From Elioraea rosea (GTDB taxonomy: Bacteria > Pseudomonadota > Alphaproteobacteria > Acetobacterales > Acetobacteraceae), in contig NZ_VFAC01000036.1 of assembly GCF_007644105.1 (NCBI RefSeq), forward strand, positions 1-39,774: 39,774 nt of DNA, written 5' to 3'. Within the stretch, counting starts at the first letter, position 1; each line of letters begins with the position of its first letter. Below are positions 16,771 to 24,652 of the stretch, one piece after another. A program made the translations under genes and the position numbers. Below the pieces are notes generated by a model that was not told where the DNA came from, did no database searches, and saw only the letters and a program-made list of their open reading frames with translations.

Positions 16771-17174
16771 CCTCTCGCGGGCGAGCTGTCGCGGGAGCCG
16801 TCGACGCTCCAGGCGCCCGGCCCGGTGAACACGAAGAGCAGGAAGACGAAGCAGTAGAGGATGGCCGCGTCGCCGCCGTTGAGCAGCGGGTAGAGATTGT
16901 CCGGGGCGTGGAACATCCAGTAGGCGACCGCCATCATCCCCGACAGAACGAAGGCGACGGGACGCGTGAAAAGCCCGACCAGGATCAGCACGCCGCCGAC
17001 GACCTCCAGCACCCCGCCGATGCCGATAAGCGACAGGAGCGGCGGCATCTCCCCGCCTGACGGCGGGGCGGGAAATCCGAACAGCTTCTGCGTGCCGTGC
17101 GGGATGAAGATCAGCGCCGTGGCGATGCGGAGCGCGGCGAGCGCCTGGGGCGTGTAGCGGGAGAGCGTTTCCAT
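16767..17174 (-). CDS. DoxX family membrane protein
   Basis: A 135-residue inner-membrane protein of the DoxX family with four hydrophobic segments. The opening ALAALRIATALIFIPHGTQKLFGF is the family hallmark; GIGGVLEVVGGVLILVGLFTRPVAFVLSGMMAVAYW-type helices follow (two adjacent helices). The C-terminus holds AAILYCFVFLLFVFTGPGAWSVD. DoxX-like proteins are linked to quinone/thiol redox or oxidative stress in some bacteria; the role here is unknown. ATG 17174 is chosen because family similarity begins there. It is divergent from the RidA gene and shares its stop position with the secreted protein gene. Confidence 0.88.
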   Translation of the reverse strand: METLSRYTPQALAALRIATALIFIPHGTQKLFGFPAPPSGGEMPPLLSLIGIGGVLEVVGGVLILVGLFTRPVAFVLSGMMAVAYWMFHAPDNLYPLLNGGDAAILYCFVFLLFVFTGPGAWSVDGSRDSSPARG

Positions 17175-17287
17175 CGCCGCGTTCTTCCCGCTCCCAGACC
17201 TCGGCGCAACCCGCACCCGGTTGCCCACGCGTTCACGACCGCGTATCCCCTGCCGCGCACACCCGAACGAAGGAAAGGGAGAGAGGC

Positions 17288-17638
17288 ATGAGCCGGATCG
17301 AACGCATCAACCCGGGCAAGATCTATTCCGACGCCGTCGACTATCACGGCTTCGTCTTCCTCCGCGGCATGACCGCGAAGGACACCTCGAAGGACATTAA
17401 GGGCCAGACGGCCGACATCCTTGCCCAGATCGACGCCGCGCTCGAGGAGCGCGGCACCGACAAGACGCGCATCCTCTCCGCCCAGATCTGGCTCTCCGAC
17501 ATCTCCCTGCGCGACCAGATGAACGAGGTATGGACGCCGTGGGTCGCACCCGGCCAGGCGCCTGCCCGCGCATGCGTCGAGTCGAAGCTCGCGACGCCGA
17601 ACATGCTCGTCGAAATCATGGTAGTTGCCTGCAAGTAG
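17288..17638 (+). CDS. RidA family protein (enamine/imine deaminase type)
   Basis: A 116-residue protein of the RidA/YjgF family, which hydrolyses reactive enamines and imines such as 2-aminoacrylate to ketoacids. The fold signature is present: KIYSDAVDYHGFVFLRGM at the start, then DKTRILSAQIWLSDIS, and the active-site strand APARACVESKLATPNMLVEI. The Arg in PARACVES matches the conserved catalytic Arg of the family, so activity is plausible. GGAAAGGGAGAGAGG precedes ATG 17288. It stands alone and is followed by a GC-rich hairpin. Confidence 0.9.
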   Translation: MSRIERINPGKIYSDAVDYHGFVFLRGMTAKDTSKDIKGQTADILAQIDAALEERGTDKTRILSAQIWLSDISLRDQMNEVWTPWVAPGQAPARACVESKLATPNMLVEIMVVACK

Positions 17639-17672
17639 CTTAACTTTTCGTTAATAATCATAGACTTGCGGG

Positions 17673-17699
17673 GCCCCGGCGCGGTTCGTGCCGGGGCCT
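17673..17699 (+). terminator. GC-rich hairpin downstream of the RidA gene
   Basis: GGCCCCGGC (17673-17681) pairs perfectly with GCCGGGGCC (17691-17699) around a nine-base loop, 34 bases after the RidA stop. There is no T-run, so it is a possible weak terminator or transcript-end hairpin. It lies in the 298-base spacer 17639-17936, which otherwise holds an AT-rich patch (17641-17664) and a phased repeat (17745-17763) but no gene. Confidence 0.4.
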
Positions 17700-17744
17700 C
17701 GCCTCATTCGGGCAGGCGTTCGGCACGCTGACCTCGCGGCAATC

Positions 17745-17763
17745 CCCGAAACATCCCGAAACA
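17745..17763. promoter_or_regulatory. Two CCCGAAACA repeats one helical turn apart
   Basis: CCCGAAACA occurs at 17745-17753 and 17755-17763, exactly ten bases apart, so both would face the same side of the helix. A TATA-like stretch (TATAGG, 17770-17775) follows. This is a plausible regulator site with a promoter for the CHAP gene, about 170 bases upstream of its chosen start. No regulator is encoded nearby. Confidence 0.3.
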
Positions 17764-17936
17764 CGCTGTTATAGGACTGTCTACCCATTTCAACAGTTTC
17801 TACACAGCGGGATCGGGTGAAACATTGCGGCAATACGGAGGCACGTCGCTCTACGGGTTGTCTCGGGCGGAACACCATGGTCAAGCGCTTGGGTCTGCCC
17901 CGCCTTGTTTCGCTATCAGCCAGGAGCACTCCAGCC

Positions 17937-18830
17937 ATGCGCGTCGATCGTTGCGGCCGTCTCCTTGCCGCGCTCGGCATTGCCTCCCTCCTCGCCCTCC
18001 CCGCCCTCGAGGCCTCGGCCAGCTCCTCGGCCACCAGTTCCGCTTCCCGCCAGACCACGCGCCAGATCGCGCTTCAGCGCGGCGGCGCGTCCGCCGGCCG
18101 CCTCGAATGCGTTCCTTATGCGCGCCAGGTTTCCGGCATCGACATCACCGGCAACGCCCATACGTGGTGGCGCCAGGCAGAGGGCCGCTACGCCCGCGCC
18201 AACGCGCCGGAGCCCGGCGCTGTGCTGGTGTTCCGCTCCTCCGGCGGCATGCGGCTCGGCCATGTCTCGGTCGTCTCGCGCGTCGTCTCCTCCCGCCACA
18301 TCCTCGTCGAGCACGCGAACTGGCCCGGCCCTGGCTTCCCCAAGGGCCGCGTAGCGCGCGACGTGTCGATGATCGACGTGTCCGACCGGAACGACTGGAC
18401 CACCGTCCGCGTCGAGATCCATGGCGACCGTGACGGCTTCGGCCGTCATTACCCCACCTACGGATTCGTCCTGCCGCGCCTCGCCAATGGCGCGCCGCTG
18501 CCGCCCCTGAACCCAATCACCGTCGCCCGCGCCCGGCTCGACGAGCGCGCGGCCCGTGCCGCCGCGCGGCCAGCGGGCTATGTCGGCCGCCCGGCAGCGC
18601 TGACCGACGCGATCGCCTCCGAGATCGGCGACGTGGCCGAGCCTGTCACCCGCGCCCCCGCTCCGGTCGTGGCCCAGAGTGCGGTCCAGACCGTGGCACA
18701 GGCCGCGGCGCCTGCCGCACGGCCCGCCGCGCAGCCTGCGCCCGCCGTTCGGGTGGCGATGTTCACCCCGCGCGAGAGCCTGCACGACGACGAGATGGTG
18801 TTCGGCGCGCCAGACCGCTCGCTGCGCTGA
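17937..18830 (+). CDS. Secreted CHAP-domain protein (putative peptidoglycan amidase/endopeptidase)
   Basis: A 297-residue exported protein. Residues 1-28 form a signal peptide. A CHAP domain spans about 55-180: Cys58 in LECVPYARQVSG, His109 in GHVSVVSRV and Asn128 or Glu125 in ILVEHANW are the likely catalytic residues for cutting peptidoglycan cross-bridges or amide bonds. A long Ala/Pro-rich tail follows (about 185-280), ending ESLHDDEMVFGAPDRSLR. GGAG lies before ATG 17937, which starts a good signal peptide. The frame stays open to GTG 17817, but that extension would precede the signal sequence. A strong hairpin follows the stop. Confidence 0.86.
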   Translation: MRVDRCGRLLAALGIASLLALPALEASASSSATSSASRQTTRQIALQRGGASAGRLECVPYARQVSGIDITGNAHTWWRQAEGRYARANAPEPGAVLVFRSSGGMRLGHVSVVSRVVSSRHILVEHANWPGPGFPKGRVARDVSMIDVSDRNDWTTVRVEIHGDRDGFGRHYPTYGFVLPRLANGAPLPPLNPITVARARLDERAARAAARPAGYVGRPAALTDAIASEIGDVAEPVTRAPAPVVAQSAVQTVAQAAAPAARPAAQPAPAVRVAMFTPRESLHDDEMVFGAPDRSLR

Positions 18831-18854
18831 CCGACCTGCCGGACGCGCAGGAAT

Positions 18855-18884
18855 GAAGGGCGGCCCCAGGGCCGCCCTTCTTCC
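18855..18884 (+). terminator. Terminator of the CHAP gene
   Basis: GAAGGGCGGCC (18855-18865) pairs perfectly over 11 bases with GGCCGCCCTTC (18870-18880) around a four-base loop, followed by TTCC. It lies 24 bases after the CHAP stop and before the convergent NTF2-like gene, so it may serve both strands. The T-run is short. Confidence 0.65.
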
Positions 18885-18900
18885 GTTCGATCAATTCCGA

Positions 18901-19344
18901 TCAGTGCATCCGGTGCGGCGGCGGCGGTTCCTCGTCGCGCGTCGGCGGCTCCTCGCCGACAGGGCCCGCCTGGTGCAGCACCATCCGCCACGCCCCCTGC
19001 TCGAGCCGGAACAGGTTGGTGCAGGCAAGCAGCGCACCGCCCACCCGCTCGTGGCAGATCACCATCGCGGTGTCGCCGCCGAGCATCAGCGCCACCGCGC
19101 TCTCGCACACCACGTCGGGCGCCTCGGGGTTGCGCAGGATCGCCGTCCAGGCCGCGACGATCTCGTCGCGGTCGGTCAGCGGGTTCCATCCTGGATGGAG
19201 GCAGGCGACCGGCCCCTCGCGCGACCAGATCGCCTCCATCGCGGCGATGTCGCGGCCAGCAAAGGCATCGTAGAAGGCCTGGTTGGCCGCAAGCACCGCA
19301 TCCTCGACGAGCGCGGGCAGCGGCAGGGGCGGACGCCGTGCCAT
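18901..19344 (-). CDS. NTF2-like (SnoaL/DUF4440) family protein
   Basis: A 147-residue protein with the nuclear-transport-factor-2-like cone fold. It opens with the helix LVEDAVLAANQAFYDAFAGRDIAAMEAIWS, then VACLHPGWNPLTDRDEIVAAWTAIL and strands including TAMVICHERVGGALLACTNLF and WRMVLHQAGP. Members serve as small enzymes, subunits or binding proteins; no specific function can be assigned. The C-terminus ends in an acidic, Pro-rich tail with a His-Arg-Met-His end. GGAGGAAT precedes ATG 19344. It lies 26 bases after the alcohol dehydrogenase stop on the same strand, so the two are probably one operon. Confidence 0.85.
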   Translation of the reverse strand: MARRPPLPLPALVEDAVLAANQAFYDAFAGRDIAAMEAIWSREGPVACLHPGWNPLTDRDEIVAAWTAILRNPEAPDVVCESAVALMLGGDTAMVICHERVGGALLACTNLFRLEQGAWRMVLHQAGPVGEEPPTRDEEPPPPHRMH

Positions 19345-19370
19345 GCCGTATTCCTCCCCTGCCCCGCGCC

Positions 19371-20447
19371 TCAGAACGCGCCGTTATTCTCGAGCACGAC
19401 CCGCCCGACGATCTGGCCCTGGCGAAGCCGCGTCAGCACCGCATCGGCATTCGCGAGCGGCTCCGTCGCGACGGGGATGGGCTTCAGCTTGCCCGACCGC
19501 GCGAGGTCCATCAGCGCGCGAAGCTCCTTCGGGTTGCCGACATGCGAGCCCCGCACCACCATCGCCCGCATCACCGTCAGCGGCAGCGGCAGGGTGATGT
19601 CGCCGCCGTAGAGTCCGACGGCGACGTAGGAGCCCCCCTTCCTCAGGATCGCCGTGCCGGCGCGCGCGGTGGGCCCGGCGCCGACGAGGTCGATCGCGGC
19701 GGCGACCGGCCCGCCGGTGACGGCGAGGATGCGGCTCGCCACCGCGTCGGAATCGCCCGAGCCGTCGACCACATCGGTCGCCCCTTCCGCCTTCGCCGCA
19801 GCGCGCTTGGCCTCCGCGACATCGACCGAGACGATCCGCTTGTGGCCGAGCGCGTTCAGCACCGAGATCGCGGCAAGCCCGAGCCCGCCTGCGCCGAAGA
19901 GAACGATCGGCTCGTCGGCTGGAAGCGGCATCACCTTGTTGATCGCCGAATAGACGGTGATGCCCGAGCAGGCATAGGTGCCGGCAAGCGCGGGATCGAC
20001 GCCATCGACCGACACGAGGTGCCGCGGCTCCGGCGCGATCACGTGCGTCGCGTAGCCCCCGTGGCGGTGCACGCCGAGCGCCCGCATCTTCGGGCAGTAA
20101 TTGTCCTCCTCCGCGAGGCAGGCGGCGCATTGCCCGCAGCCGACCCAGGGGAAGACGACATACTGCTTGCCGACCTGCACCCCCTTGCCCTCGGCGGCCG
20201 GCCCGAGCTTGACGACACGGCCGACGATCTCATGACCCATCGCGAGCGGCAGCGACACACCGCGGTCCTTCAGCGACAGCGTCTTGCCGCCGCCGAGATC
20301 GTAGGAGCCTTCCCAGATGTGGATGTCGCTGTGGCAGACGCCGCAATGCGTGACCTCGAGCAGCACCTCGGTGCCCTCGGGCTCCGGCGTCGGCCACTCC
20401 ATCATCTGCAGCGGCTTGCCGTTCTCAACGACCGCATAGGCTCGCAT
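19371..20447 (-). CDS. Zinc-dependent alcohol dehydrogenase
   Basis: A 358-residue medium-chain dehydrogenase that oxidises alcohols or reduces aldehydes with NAD(P). Catalytic zinc ligands are Cys35 and His72-Glu73 (MAMGHEIVG context), with Cys160 as the likely third. Structural zinc is bound by Cys104, Cys107, Cys110 and Cys118 (CGQCAACLAEEDNYC). The coenzyme loop GAGGLG lies at 185-190. An insertion (DLGGGKTLSLKDRGVSLP, about 50-67) is found in several bacterial members. The substrate is unknown. AAGGAGAGG precedes the ATG. The NTF2-like gene follows closely, and the DUF3422 gene is divergent, 121 bases away. Confidence 0.92.
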   Translation of the reverse strand: MRAYAVVENGKPLQMMEWPTPEPEGTEVLLEVTHCGVCHSDIHIWEGSYDLGGGKTLSLKDRGVSLPLAMGHEIVGRVVKLGPAAEGKGVQVGKQYVVFPWVGCGQCAACLAEEDNYCPKMRALGVHRHGGYATHVIAPEPRHLVSVDGVDPALAGTYACSGITVYSAINKVMPLPADEPIVLFGAGGLGLAAISVLNALGHKRIVSVDVAEAKRAAAKAEGATDVVDGSGDSDAVASRILAVTGGPVAAAIDLVGAGPTARAGTAILRKGGSYVAVGLYGGDITLPLPLTVMRAMVVRGSHVGNPKELRALMDLARSGKLKPIPVATEPLANADAVLTRLRQGQIVGRVVLENNGAF

Positions 20448-20568
20448 CGCCCTCTCCTTCCCTCGCCGGTTCCTGCGCGAGGAAAGGCCGCTGCCGCTCC
20501 GCGGTCAAGCGCGGGTTCCGGTGCGGAACCGTTTCCATCGGCGCGAGAGGCCATGGCAGTGTGCGCCG

Positions 20569-21831
20569 ATGCATGATCATCCCCTCCGCCGCGCCCTGAA
20601 TGACGAGCTGCACGCGCGGCCGCATCTCCGGATCGTCCCGCCGGCCGCCCTCTCGCATGTCGTGCTCGTCGCCGAGGAAGGCGCGGCGGAGGCGGACCGC
20701 GAGGCCTTCGCCGCCTTCTGCCACGCGCATGGCGCGGCGGAGCCGCCGCCTGGCGCGCGCAACCACATTGCCCCCGTGGCAGGGCGCGTGATGCGCTGGG
20801 AACGGCACGGCGAGTTCCAGACCTTCACCGTGCTTGCCGAAGGCGAGGGCGAGGACAGGGGAACCTGGTCTGCCATCCACCCCGAGGCCCAGGGCTTCCT
20901 CGACGGCCTGCGCGGCGACAGGCTCGGCGCGCTGCATCTGAGGATCCTTCCCGGCGGCGCGGAGGTTCCGCCGCAGGGCGCCTTCGCCGGCGAGGTCGTC
21001 GGCAGCGCGGTCGGCAATGGCGAGGCGCAGGCCTTCACCGATTTCCGGATGGGCGAGGACGGGTTCGTCCGCATGGTGCTCTACGCCAACCTGCTCACGC
21101 CTGGCCGGCTCGGGCGGATGGCGCAGCGGCTGATGGAGCTCGAGCACTACCGGATGGCAGCGCTTCTCGGCTTGCCGGTCGCGCGCGACGCGACGCCGCG
21201 CCTCGCCGCGCTCGAACGTCGCCTCGACGAGACGGTCGCCGCGACGGCGGCGGGCAGTGCGGCCGACGACACGCGGCTTCTCGACCAGCTCACCAAGCTC
21301 GCCGCGGAGGCCGAGGCGCTCGCCGCTGGGAGCCGGTTCCGCTTCGCAGCGACCGAGGCCTATGGCGCCCTGGTCGAGGCCAGGCTGGTCGAGCTCGGCG
21401 AGGAACGGCTCTCCTCGGTCCAGCGCATGGGCCTGTTCCTCGACCGCCGCTTCACCCCCGCCCTCCGCACCTGCGCGGCGGTGTCGCGTCGCAAGCGCGC
21501 CCTGACCGACGGCATCGCCCGCGCGGGCGGCATGCTGCGCACGCGCGTCGAGGTTGGGCTTGCGGCGCAGAACCGCGACCTGCTCGCGGCGATGGACAAG
21601 CGCGCCGCCGCGCAGCTTCGGCTGTCGCAGGCCGTCGAAGGGCTCTCCGCCTTCGCGATCTCCTACTACGCGGTGAGCCTCGTGAAGCTCGCCGTCGACG
21701 GGCTGCCCGCCTTCGGCCTGCCGGATGCGCCGAAATGGGCCTCCGTCATCGCCGTGCCGGCCATTGCGGTGGCGATCTGGATATCGATCAGGCGCCTGCG
21801 CCGCAGCCTCGCGGGGGGGAACGATCCGTGA
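20569..21831 (+). CDS. DUF3422 family membrane protein
   Basis: A 420-residue protein of DUF3422, found in proteobacteria and of unknown function. The diagnostic opening HPLRRALNDELHARP starts at residue 4; ERHGEFQTFTVLAEG, the FTDFRMGEDGFVRMVLYANLLTP-type segment and a long helical, Arg/Leu-rich middle follow. Two hydrophobic helices near the C-terminus (ISYYAVSLVKLAVDGLPAFG and WASVIAVPAIAVAIWISI) suggest a tail-anchored membrane protein with a large cytosolic domain. The start is ATG 20569; upstream GTG 20521 is in frame but outside the family. It converges with the PEP-CTERM gene, with nine bases between stops. Confidence 0.9.
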   Translation: MHDHPLRRALNDELHARPHLRIVPPAALSHVVLVAEEGAAEADREAFAAFCHAHGAAEPPPGARNHIAPVAGRVMRWERHGEFQTFTVLAEGEGEDRGTWSAIHPEAQGFLDGLRGDRLGALHLRILPGGAEVPPQGAFAGEVVGSAVGNGEAQAFTDFRMGEDGFVRMVLYANLLTPGRLGRMAQRLMELEHYRMAALLGLPVARDATPRLAALERRLDETVAATAAGSAADDTRLLDQLTKLAAEAEALAAGSRFRFAATEAYGALVEARLVELGEERLSSVQRMGLFLDRRFTPALRTCAAVSRRKRALTDGIARAGGMLRTRVEVGLAAQNRDLLAAMDKRAAAQLRLSQAVEGLSAFAISYYAVSLVKLAVDGLPAFGLPDAPKWASVIAVPAIAVAIWISIRRLRRSLAGGNDP

Positions 21832-21840
21832 GGGGTATCG

Positions 21841-22359
21841 TCAGGCAAAGGGCGCGGAGCGCAGGCGGCGCCGGAGCGCGAGAAGGCCAGCGAGGCCGAG
21901 GCCGAACAGGCCGAGCGTCGCGGGCTCGGGAATGGCGGTGGACGTGAACGTTGCCGTCCCTTCCCCGCTCGAGACGTAGTCGGGCGCGACGAAATAGGCG
22001 AGAACCGCGAGGTCCGCCACCGGCTTGGCGGGCCCGAGGATGGTGATGAAGAAATCGGTCGTGCCGAAATCGAAGTCCCAGACGCCGTTGAGCAGGTCGC
22101 CGATCACGAGCTGGTCTGCCGCGGCATCGTAGAAGAAGCCGATTCCCGCACCGCTCGTCGCGAAATTGCCGGCGAGAAGCTGCGCCACGCCGCTGGCATC
22201 GGCCGCGTCGTCGAACTCGAGCCCGAAGCTTCCCTCGAAGGTTCCGCCCCCTTCGATCGGGAAGGCGACGTCCCAGGTGCCGGCAACGGGCGCGGCGGCG
22301 GCTGGCGAAAGTGCGGCCCCGGCGAGCAGCGCCGCGGCGGCGAAGGTAGCAAGGCGCAT
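21841..22359 (-). CDS. Secreted PEP-CTERM protein
   Basis: A 172-residue exported protein. A signal peptide (MRLATFAAAALLAGAALSPAAAA) leads a beta-rich, Asp/Gly-rich mature part with no recognised enzyme domain. The last about 30 residues are a textbook PEP-CTERM sorting signal: IPEPAT, then a hydrophobic helix LGLFGLGLAGLLAL and an RRRLR anchor. Such proteins are cut by an exosortase during export and are often part of an exopolysaccharide matrix. No exosortase or polysaccharide gene lies in this window. It is downstream of the chemotaxis-receptor gene but separated by a terminator-like hairpin. Confidence 0.85.
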   Translation of the reverse strand: MRLATFAAAALLAGAALSPAAAAPVAGTWDVAFPIEGGGTFEGSFGLEFDDAADASGVAQLLAGNFATSGAGIGFFYDAAADQLVIGDLLNGVWDFDFGTTDFFITILGPAKPVADLAVLAYFVAPDYVSSGEGTATFTSTAIPEPATLGLFGLGLAGLLALRRRLRSAPFA

Positions 22360-22436
22360 GGCGGATCCCCCGGTTCCTGCGTCAACCCAGCCGCCGGTTT
22401 GCCATGCCAAGATTTCAGAACGATGCCAGCGGCGAG

Positions 22437-22468
22437 CAAAATGGGCGAGGCGCCCGCGCGCCCCGCCC
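22437..22468 (-). terminator. Terminator of the chemotaxis-receptor gene
   Basis: On the minus strand the arms 22458-22468 and 22443-22453 form an 11-base stem with one mismatch and a four-base loop, followed by ATTTT. This fits a Rho-independent terminator 26 bases after the receptor stop. It separates that gene from the PEP-CTERM gene. Confidence 0.6.
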
Positions 22469-22494
22469 TTGTGCGCCCCGGCCCCAGGGGGGGG

Positions 22495-24525
22495 TCAGGC
22501 GGCGCGGACGGTGGCGAGGAAGCCCTCCACCTCCCGCTTGAGCCTGGCAGACTGCTCGGAGAGCTCACCCGCCGCGCCGAGCATCTGGCTCGCCGCGGCG
22601 CCGGTCTCGGACGAGGCCTCGGTGACGCCGGCGATGTTGGTCGCGACGTCCTGGGTGCCGCGTGCGGCTTCCTGGACGTTGCGCGCGATCTCCTGCGTCG
22701 CCGCCCCCTGCTCCTCGACGGCAGAGGCGATGGAGGAGGCGATCGCGCTCATCTCCGTGATCGTCTCGCCGATGGAGCGGATCGCCGCGACGCTCTCTGC
22801 CGTCACGCCCTGCATCTCGCCAACCTTCCGGCCGATCTCCTCGGTCGCCTTCGCGGTCTGCGTCGCGAGGTTCTTCACCTCGGCCGCCACCACCGCGAAG
22901 CCCTTGCCTGCCTCGCCCGCACGCGCCGCCTCGATCGTGGCGTTGAGCGCGAGAAGGTTCGTCTGCCCCGCGATGTCGCCGATCAGCCGCACCACGTCGC
23001 CGATCTGCTGCGCGGCGGCCGAGAGCCCCTGCATCTTGCCGTCGGTCTCGCCGGCCTGCGCAACCGCGCGGTTGGCGATCGCCGTCGAGGAGACGACCTG
23101 GCGCGAGATCTCCTGCACGCTCGAAGCAAGCTCCTCCGTGGCCGAGGCCACTGTCTGGACGTTGGCGGAGGCCTGCTCGGTCGCGGCGCTCACCGTCGTC
23201 GCCTGGCGGGCCGTCAGCTCCGCCGTCGAGGAGAGGCTGCGGGCAGAGCCCTGCATCTCCGTCGCTGCCGCGGAGACGCCATCGACGACGCCACCCACCG
23301 CCGCCTCGAACTCGTCGGCGAGCTTGCGCAGCGCTGCCTTCTTCTCCTCCTCCGCGGCGATCGCGGCGGCTTTGGCCTCCTCCTCCATCCGCCGTACGGC
23401 GATGGCGTTGTCCTTGAACACCTGAACCGCCTTGGCCATGGAGCCGATCTCGTCGCGGTTCTCGAGCGCGGGGACCTGCGTCTCGAGCCTGCCCGAGGCG
23501 AGCTCGGTCATCGCGCCGGTCATCCGCGTCACCGGCCCCACGATGCCGCGCCCGATCGTCCAGGCCAGCAGGAGGCCGAGCGCGATCGCGCCCGCGCCGA
23601 GGCCGAGCATGAGCTGCGTCGTCGCCGTGATCGTGCTGTCGACCTCGCCATTGGTCTCCGCGACGGCCCGTTGCTGCTGCTCGAGAAGGCGGACGATCGT
23701 GGCGTTGGTCCGCTCGGCGATCGGCGCGCCTACCTCGTCCACGAGCCGGTCGAGCTCGGCTTGGGCCCGCGCGCCTTCGCCGACCGCCTCCTTGTAGGTG
23801 CCGATCGAGACTGCGATCGCGCGAAGCTTGGCCTGCTCGGCCGCATCGGCGGACAGCTCAACCGTTGCCTCGATCTCGCGCAACGCCGAGGCCACCCGGT
23901 CATTGAACCGTGCGAGCAGTTCGGCCGTCGGCGACAGCAGGAGGCGGTTGGCCTCGAGGCGAAGCAGCCCGACATACTGCTGGGCGACACCGCCTCGGGC
24001 AGCGACCGCAAGATCGGACCGCGCGATCGCGGCCTCGACAACGGCGGTGAGGTCCTCGCGCATCCGCAGGCCGACAACATCCATCCGCTGCGTCACGACC
24101 GCCGTGCGCGTCTCGCGCGTCGGCACGATGCGCGCGAAGTTCTCCTCGTACTGCTTGAGCAGCGCGGCGATCTCGCGGCCGAGGGCGGCGCGTTCCTCGC
24201 TGCGGAACTGGCCGACCATGCGTTCGGTCTTGGCGTTGAGGTCGCCGAACAGCGCCCGCGCGCGGTCCCGGCTCGCCTCGTTTCCGGTGTCGATGTAGCG
24301 CAGCACCTCGCGGCGTGCATCGGCGAAGTCGGACCGGATTTCTGAGCCGAGAAGCGCATTGGACGCGATCGACTGGGACTGGTCGACCGCACCGCCGATC
24401 GTTCGGAACTCGACGACAGACACCGTTGCCAGCGCGCAGAGCAGCAGGAGCACGATGGCAAACCCGCCGAAGATGCGCGTAGAGACGCGGAGGCGGCCGT
24501 TCAGGCGGGCGATCGAGGACAGCAT
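22495..24525 (-). CDS. Methyl-accepting chemotaxis protein
   Basis: A 676-residue membrane receptor. A first transmembrane helix ([21 protein letters not shown], about 18-38) leads a helical periplasmic sensor of about 260 residues. The second helix ([16 protein letters not shown], about 300-320) is followed by a HAMP region ([16 protein letters not shown]) and a long signalling coiled coil. The conserved hairpin tip, [19 protein letters not shown], binds CheA/CheW. There is no CheR-docking pentapeptide at the C-terminus. The sensor resembles helical-bundle types such as HBM; the ligand is unknown. No other chemotaxis genes are in the window. ATG 24525 is chosen since upstream in-frame residues precede the first helix. 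Confidence 0.95.
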   Translation of the reverse strand: MLSSIARLNGRLRVSTRIFGGFAIVLLLLCALATVSVVEFRTIGGAVDQSQSIASNALLGSEIRSDFADARREVLRYIDTGNEASRDRARALFGDLNAKTERMVGQFRSEERAALGREIAALLKQYEENFARIVPTRETRTAVVTQRMDVVGLRMREDLTAVVEAAIARSDLAVAARGGVAQQYVGLLRLEANRLLLSPTAELLARFNDRVASALREIEATVELSADAAEQAKLRAIAVSIGTYKEAVGEGARAQAELDRLVDEVGAPIAERTNATIVRLLEQQQRAVAETNGEVDSTITATTQLMLGLGAGAIALGLLLAWTIGRGIVGPVTRMTGAMTELASGRLETQVPALENRDEIGSMAKAVQVFKDNAIAVRRMEEEAKAAAIAAEEEKKAALRKLADEFEAAVGGVVDGVSAAATEMQGSARSLSSTAELTARQATTVSAATEQASANVQTVASATEELASSVQEISRQVVSSTAIANRAVAQAGETDGKMQGLSAAAQQIGDVVRLIGDIAGQTNLLALNATIEAARAGEAGKGFAVVAAEVKNLATQTAKATEEIGRKVGEMQGVTAESVAAIRSIGETITEMSAIASSIASAVEEQGAATQEIARNVQEAARGTQDVATNIAGVTEASSETGAAASQMLGAAGELSEQSARLKREVEGFLATVRAA

Positions 24526-24592
24526 GGGGGCGGAACCTTTCCTTTGGTGGCCCGGTCCCGCCATCGTCTGCCAGGGTCGTTACCCATCCGTT

Positions 24593-24608
24593 GGCGCACG
24601 CATGCGCC
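24593..24608 (-). terminator. Small hairpin downstream of the TelA-like gene
   Basis: GGCGCA (24593-24598) pairs with TGCGCC (24603-24608) across a four-base loop, between the TelA-like stop and the receptor start. There is no T-run, so it is a weak candidate terminator for the three-gene unit. Confidence 0.2.
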
Positions 24609-24652
24609 GCTGGCGTGGCCGCCGCGCGCGCGCCGCCTAGCTCATCGGAGGC

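Noticed and set aside
17817-17936. N-terminal extension of the CHAP protein from GTG 17817
   Set aside because: It would place about 40 basic residues before a good signal peptide; ATG 17937 has a ribosome binding site and starts the signal sequence directly.
20521-20568. GTG 20521 as the start of the DUF3422 gene
   Set aside because: The family match begins at HPLRRALNDELHARP right after ATG 20569; the extra 16 residues are basic and unlike the family.
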